DNA of 61,864 bases from an uncultured Alphaproteobacteria bacterium (GTDB lineage: Bacteria; Pseudomonadota; Alphaproteobacteria; HIMB59; GCA-002718135). Below the pieces are notes generated by a model. It was not told where the DNA came from, made no database searches, and saw only the letters and a list, made by a program, of their open reading frames with translations. The stretch spans positions 1 through 61,864 of the forward strand of contig CABYHL010000005.1 of assembly GCA_902518895.1 (NCBI GenBank), in the 5' to 3' direction. Below are positions 58,033-61,864 of the stretch, piece after piece; positions within the stretch are counted from its first letter, which is position 1; every line of letters begins with the position of its first letter. The translations under genes and the position numbers were made by a program.

Positions 58033-58926
58033 CTAATTTAACTCGAATTTCTGTTTATTATTATAAGAAAAATCTGAGTTATTAAATTGATTTAACCACT
58101 CTGACGTTTTTTTCATACCACCAAACGCATAGAAGTGTATTTTTTCAAGTTTAGAGTCTTTGTTTATTTCACTATGTTCAGCAAGATCATAAATTAATTT
58201 GTCAGGAGTGCTCAATGTTGCAAGTTTAGTTAAGTTAAAAGCCTGTTTTGTAATAAATCTTAAAGAATTTCCAATACCGCAAGACCTTGCATAATTTACT
58301 AATGTTTTAATAGACGCAGGACCTGGTATCCCAGCATGGATTGGTAATTTATTTCCAATTTTTATTAAGTGTTTTTCCCAGTCGATTAAAGACTTAGCTT
58401 CAAAAAAAAATTGTGTTGCTAAATACATTTTAAAATCAACATTTTTTGCAAAATCATTCTTCTGTTTAATTGCTAAATCTAAATTTTCATTTGAAATATC
58501 TGGGCTTCCTTCGGGATGTCCAGCCACACCTACAAATTGATAATTATATTTTGAAAGAAAATCTGTTTTTAAAACATCAATTGAGGAAGAGATTTCGCCA
58601 GCTTGATTTCCTCCACCACCAATAATTAACATTTTTGAACACCCAGATTCATTTGCAAGTTCACCTATATATTTTTCTAAGTCATTTTTATTTACAATAG
58701 TTCTTGCAGGTAAATGAGGTATAACCTCATAACCTTCTAATTTTAATTTTTTTGCCGTTTTAATAACATTTTTTGAATTTTCATCTGGTAAATAAGTTAT
58801 ATAAATGTCGTGATTTTTATTAAGAAATTCAGAAAAGCTTCCATATTTTTCGTAAACATTAGGAGTTGTTTCTATAGAATAACTATTGAGAAACTTTTTA
58901 ACAATATTAATGGTTTCTTTAGACAT
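58033..58926 (-). CDS. Methylenetetrahydrofolate reductase-like protein
   Basis: The 297-residue protein has the MTHFR TIM-barrel pattern: 'YEVIPHLPARTIVNK', 'KMLIIGGGGNQAGE', 'GVAGHPEGSPD', 'LATQFFFEA' and 'IPIHAGIPGP'-like 'LPIHAGIPGPASIKT'. It probably interconverts methylene- and methyl-THF. The N terminus is shorter than in classical MetF. It is the first minus-strand gene of the fhs-sox set (93 bases before fhs), linking the DmdA-like methyl-THF product to methylene-THF. Confidence 0.8.
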   Translation of the reverse strand: MSKETINIVKKFLNSYSIETTPNVYEKYGSFSEFLNKNHDIYITYLPDENSKNVIKTAKKLKLEGYEVIPHLPARTIVNKNDLEKYIGELANESGCSKMLIIGGGGNQAGEISSSIDVLKTDFLSKYNYQFVGVAGHPEGSPDISNENLDLAIKQKNDFAKNVDFKMYLATQFFFEAKSLIDWEKHLIKIGNKLPIHAGIPGPASIKTLVNYARSCGIGNSLRFITKQAFNLTKLATLSTPDKLIYDLAEHSEINKDSKLEKIHFYAFGGMKKTSEWLNQFNNSDFSYNNKQKFELN

Positions 58927-58959
58927 AAATTTTTAAAGTTTTTTATATTAATTAGATAA

Positions 58960-59895
58960 ATGAACAACAAGTACTTTTCTATAATTACTTTTTATCAATT
59001 CAAAATAATTAAAGATAAAAATGATATCATTACTAAACTTAAAGATTTTTGCAAATTTAATAAAATAAAAGGTACAATATTGATTGCTGATGAAGGCATT
59101 AATGGAACAATAGCTGGCTTAGAAAAAAACATAAATTCTTTTATTCTATATCTTGAAAATTTTAGTTTTGAGAAACTTAATCTTAAACGATCAAAATATA
59201 AATATATGCCTTTTCAAAAACTTAAAATTAGAAATAAAAATGAAATAGTCACACTCAGAACCAAATTTGCTGATCCCACAAAAATATCTGGAAAAAAAGT
59301 TAAATACAATGAATGGAATCAGCTAATTAAAGACAAAGACACTATTGTGATTGATGTAAGAAATGAATTTGAGGTTAAAATAGGATCTTTTGAAGGGGCA
59401 ATTAATCCAAAAACTAAAAGTTTCACTGACTTTAAATCTTTTGTTCAAAAAAAACTAAATAAATCAAAAGACAAAAAAATTGCTATGTTTTGCACTGGAG
59501 GTATCAGGTGTGAAAAGGCTTCATCATACATGATGATGAAGGGTTTTAAAAATGTTGCTCAGTTAGATGGAGGTATACTAAAGTATCTAGAAAAAACTCC
59601 AAAAAAAGATTCAATGTGGAATGGTGAATGTTTCGTATTTGATGGAAGAGTATCTTTGAAAAATGAATTAAAAGATGGAACTTACAAACTTTGTCATGCT
59701 TGTCGGTTACCCATTAGTAATAAAGATACTTATAATAAATATTATAAACCAGGTGTATCTTGTCATAATTGTTTTGATAAAACATCTGAAGAAAAGAAAA
59801 AAAACTTACTTGAAAGAAATAAACAAATTAAACTTGATAAAAAAAGAGGAAATTTTAACCGTTTTATTAAGCAGTCAATTTCTGATTATGAATAA
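58960..59895 (+). CDS. trhO: tRNA uridine(34) hydroxylase, rhodanese family (TrhO/YceA)
   Basis: The 311-residue protein has the N-terminal UPF0176 domain ('KGTILIADEGINGTIAG'), a rhodanese domain with the active Cys in 'FCTGGIRCEKAS', and a C-terminal Cys-rich 'CHACRLPIS...CHNCFDK' segment. TrhO makes 5-hydroxyuridine at tRNA position 34. It is divergent from the MTHFR-like gene, 33 bases away. Confidence 0.93.
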   Translation: MNNKYFSIITFYQFKIIKDKNDIITKLKDFCKFNKIKGTILIADEGINGTIAGLEKNINSFILYLENFSFEKLNLKRSKYKYMPFQKLKIRNKNEIVTLRTKFADPTKISGKKVKYNEWNQLIKDKDTIVIDVRNEFEVKIGSFEGAINPKTKSFTDFKSFVQKKLNKSKDKKIAMFCTGGIRCEKASSYMMMKGFKNVAQLDGGILKYLEKTPKKDSMWNGECFVFDGRVSLKNELKDGTYKLCHACRLPISNKDTYNKYYKPGVSCHNCFDKTSEEKKKNLLERNKQIKLDKKRGNFNRFIKQSISDYE

Positions 59896-59936
59896 ATAAT
59901 ACTTTATTTCATATAATTATTCTGTATAGACACCTA

Positions 59937-60131
59937 ATGGCAAAAAAAACTTCATTCGCTCTTAAACAACTAGTTCCTGAAGAAAATCCAAAAACAGGAA
60001 CTAAGTATATTGTAAGAAAACCGACAAAAGGATTGAAAGTTGCTGAAAAGCTTCGAATGAAAAAATATGATCCTGTGTTAAAAAAACACGTTTGGTTCGT
60101 AGAAAAAAAAATGCCACCTCATAGTAAATAA
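59937..60131 (+). CDS. rpmG: Ribosomal protein bL33 (extended form)
   Basis: The 64-residue basic protein begins 'MAKKTSFALKQLVPEE' and has the bL33 C-terminal core 'EKLRMKKYDPVLKKHVWFVE'. It is about nine residues longer than the usual 55-residue alphaproteobacterial form, with extra residues after the first strand and a 'KKMPPHSK' tail. The zinc-binding cysteines are absent, as in other C-minus L33 proteins. Confidence 0.82.
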   Translation: MAKKTSFALKQLVPEENPKTGTKYIVRKPTKGLKVAEKLRMKKYDPVLKKHVWFVEKKMPPHSK

Positions 60132-60177
60132 TAGATTTACCTCTTTAATTTATTCTAAATTAACATAATTTAAACTC

Positions 60178-61599
60178 ATGGTAGCAACTTATGGAATTCA
60201 TTGGTTTAGACAAGATTTGCGATTACAAAAAAATCCATCTTTATTGTCACTTTCAAAAAAAGTTGATCAGATAATTCCAATTTATATTTTAGATCTAAAT
60301 CAAAGAATTGGATCCACATCCAAATGGTGGTTAGAAAAATCCTTAATTAGTTTATATGACTCAATACAAAAACATAATGGCAAACTAAATATATTTGCTG
60401 GTGATCCAGAGAAAATTATATCTTCAATACTAAAGAATTCAAATGTTAAATATGTATCCTGGAATAGACTATATGATCCATATTCAATTAAAAGGGATAC
60501 TACAATTAAATCTATAGTTACCTCATCTAAAATAGAATGCGACTCGCACAATGGATATCTTTTAAATGAACCTTGGAATATTAAAAATAAAAGTGGAACC
60601 TTTTTTAAAGTATTTACCCCTTACTGGCGACATTGTGATGAACTACTAAAAATAAAAGATCTTAAATTTAAAAATACAAAAATAAGCTACGCCAATTCAA
60701 AATTTAAAAATGAAATAACTATACAAGATTTAAATCTAACAAACAAAAAAGAAAAATGGATCAAAAAAATTGAAAAATATTGGATACCTGGTGAAAGTAA
60801 TGCAAAATTACAATTAAAAAAATATATTTCGCAAAAAGCAAATAACTATTCAGTTGGAAGAGATAGACCCGATAAAGATTTAACTTCAAAATTATCACCC
60901 TATCTTCATTTTGGAGAAATATCCGCTTTGGAAGTTTATGATACCGTAAATATTGAAAAAAAAATTGATCCTGAAAATAAAAAAAAATTTCTTGCTGAAC
61001 TTGGTTGGAGAGATTTTTCTTATAATCTTTTATTTCATTATCCAGCTATGACTCATAAACCTATACAAAGTAAATTTAATAAATTTCCATGGATTAAAAA
61101 TGCTAAAAATTTATCATTATGGCATAATGGTAAAACTGGTATTCCAATTGTTGATGCTGGAATGAGACAACTATATAAAACAGGCTGGATGCATAATAGA
61201 GTAAGAATGATTGTAGGCTCGTTTCTAACAAAAAATTTATTGTTACACTGGAAAAATGGAGAAGAGTGGTTTTTTGATACTTTAGTTGATGCTGACGTTG
61301 GGTCTAATTCTGCAGGTTGGCAATGGATATCTGGTTGTGGTGCTGATGCAAGTCCATATTTTAGAATTTTTAATCCAATATTGCAGGGTCAAAAATTTGA
61401 TCCAGATGGTGATTATGTAAAAGAATTTGTTCCTGAGTTGAATAATATTCCAAAAAAATATATTCATAATCCTTGGGAGATGTCTATGGAGGATCAAAAG
61501 AAATATAATTTTGAGATTGGTACTTCATATCCAGCACCAATTGTAGATTTAAAAGAAACAAGAAATAGAGCACTATCAGCGTTTAAAACTATTAGTTGA
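60178..61599 (+). CDS. phrB: Deoxyribodipyrimidine photolyase
   Basis: The 473-residue protein has the photolyase N-terminal domain ('GIHWFRQDLRLQKNPSL') and the FAD-binding domain with 'YSVGRDRPDKDLTSKLSPYLHFGEIS' (shown in part), 'VDAGMRQLYKTGWMHNRVRM' and 'DADVGSNSAGWQWISGCGAD'. It repairs UV-induced pyrimidine dimers with light. A class I CPD enzyme is most likely. The next gene starts two bases later. Confidence 0.94.
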   Translation: MVATYGIHWFRQDLRLQKNPSLLSLSKKVDQIIPIYILDLNQRIGSTSKWWLEKSLISLYDSIQKHNGKLNIFAGDPEKIISSILKNSNVKYVSWNRLYDPYSIKRDTTIKSIVTSSKIECDSHNGYLLNEPWNIKNKSGTFFKVFTPYWRHCDELLKIKDLKFKNTKISYANSKFKNEITIQDLNLTNKKEKWIKKIEKYWIPGESNAKLQLKKYISQKANNYSVGRDRPDKDLTSKLSPYLHFGEISALEVYDTVNIEKKIDPENKKKFLAELGWRDFSYNLLFHYPAMTHKPIQSKFNKFPWIKNAKNLSLWHNGKTGIPIVDAGMRQLYKTGWMHNRVRMIVGSFLTKNLLLHWKNGEEWFFDTLVDADVGSNSAGWQWISGCGADASPYFRIFNPILQGQKFDPDGDYVKEFVPELNNIPKKYIHNPWEMSMEDQKKYNFEIGTSYPAPIVDLKETRNRALSAFKTIS

Positions 61600-61600
61600 T

Positions 61601-61864
61601 GTGAGAGAAAAAATAGCAATTATTGGTTCTGGTATTTCAGGAATAAGTGCAGCTTACCTTTTGTCTTCTAAATATGATGTTTATTTATTTGAAAAAAATA
61701 ATAGATTGGGTGGACATACAAGAACTATCTATGTTGAAGAATCAACAAAGACAATCCCAGTCGATACAGGGTTTATTGTATTCAATGAAAATAATTATCC
61801 AGATTTAACAAATTTTTTTAAATTACTTGATGTGAAATGCAAAAATTCAGATATGTCTTTTGCC
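61601..61864 (+). CDS. FAD/NAD(P)-dependent oxidoreductase (amine-oxidase-like), 5' part
   Basis: Translation from GTG 61601 gives the Rossmann FAD motif 'IAIIGSGISGISAAYLLS', then 'LFEKNNRLGGHTRTI' and 'VDTGFIVFNENNYPDL', the start of the amine-oxidase-like NAD(P)-binding proteins often found next to photolyase genes. It runs off the window. No in-frame ATG is available before the motif, so GTG is the likely start; it lies one base after the phrB stop. Confidence 0.82.
   Translation, partial: MREKIAIIGSGISGISAAYLLSSKYDVYLFEKNNRLGGHTRTIYVEESTKTIPVDTGFIVFNENNYPDLTNFFKLLDVKCKNSDMSFA

Overview
The window is about 62 kb of very AT-rich, densely packed bacterial DNA. Genes commonly overlap by 1-29 bases or abut, and no stretch over about 300 bases lacks a gene or a recognisable element. 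CcrM-type GANTC methyltransferase, CIRCE-controlled groESL, heterotetrameric sarcosine oxidase, ETF/ETF-ubiquinone oxidoreductase, a DmdA-like protein, ApaG and a TPR-ispE pair together suggest a small-genome marine alphaproteobacterium. I cannot place it more precisely (HIMB59/AEGEAN-169-like or another AT-rich lineage) from sequence alone.

Layout. 3-659: 3' part of a MATE transporter. 751-9532: a same-strand run with a two-partner secretion exoprotein (tpsA) carrying about 12 FG-GAP-like repeats, its outer-membrane transporter (tpsB), a periplasmic ligand-binding protein and a secreted histidine phosphatase. 9529-10599: ccrM, with a cluster of GANTC sites in front of it. 10704-14445: minus-strand operon udg-slt-moaB-rnhB ending in a clear terminator. 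14493-16629: TPR protein and ispE. 16616-22237: four-gene nucleic-acid repair cluster (ATP-dependent ligase and MBL exonuclease on minus; Lhr helicase and metallophosphoesterase on plus) whose two arms start back to back. 22225-25792: minus-strand DUF4149, TPR, DUF4396-like, ASPIC/FG-GAP and cysteine-rich secreted proteins. 25945-26619: tRNA-Gln followed by what looks like a 595-bp remnant or miniature integrative element. It is bounded by a 50-bp copy of the tRNA 3' end, has paired 11-bp-period repeats just inside each end, and carries one small monooxygenase-like gene. 26618-29417: SH3 protein, tRNA-Arg, GT61 glycosyltransferase, SppA-type peptidase. 29501-31615: CIRCE-groES-groEL-terminator. 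31614-41030: housekeeping genes (Gpx, MscS, AI-2E/PerM, RecX, ABC-2 permease, argD-argF, lipoprotein, TrkH, ApaG, OmpA-type lipoprotein).

41182-58926 is a methylated-amine / one-carbon locus. It holds a DmdA-like THF methyltransferase, a DMGDH-type dehydrogenase with etfB, etfA and ETF-QO behind it, and, on the opposite strand, an MTHFR-like gene, fhs and soxB-soxD-soxA-soxG. Together these can carry dimethylglycine to sarcosine to glycine. Methyl groups would be captured on tetrahydrofolate and the dehydrogenase electrons passed to quinone. DsbA-like, PlsC-like, coiled-coil and nuclease genes are interspersed. The right end (58960-61864) has trhO, rpmG, a photolyase and the start of an FAD-dependent oxidoreductase.

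Most interesting: the tRNA-Gln mini-element with its putative integrase arm sites; the secreted Cys-rich/ASPIC/DUF4396-like gene set; the GANTC cluster at ccrM; the FG-GAP-bearing TpsA with a TpsB lacking the usual VRGF arginine; a family-4 uracil-DNA glycosylase with no cysteine at all; and the divergently abutting repair cluster.
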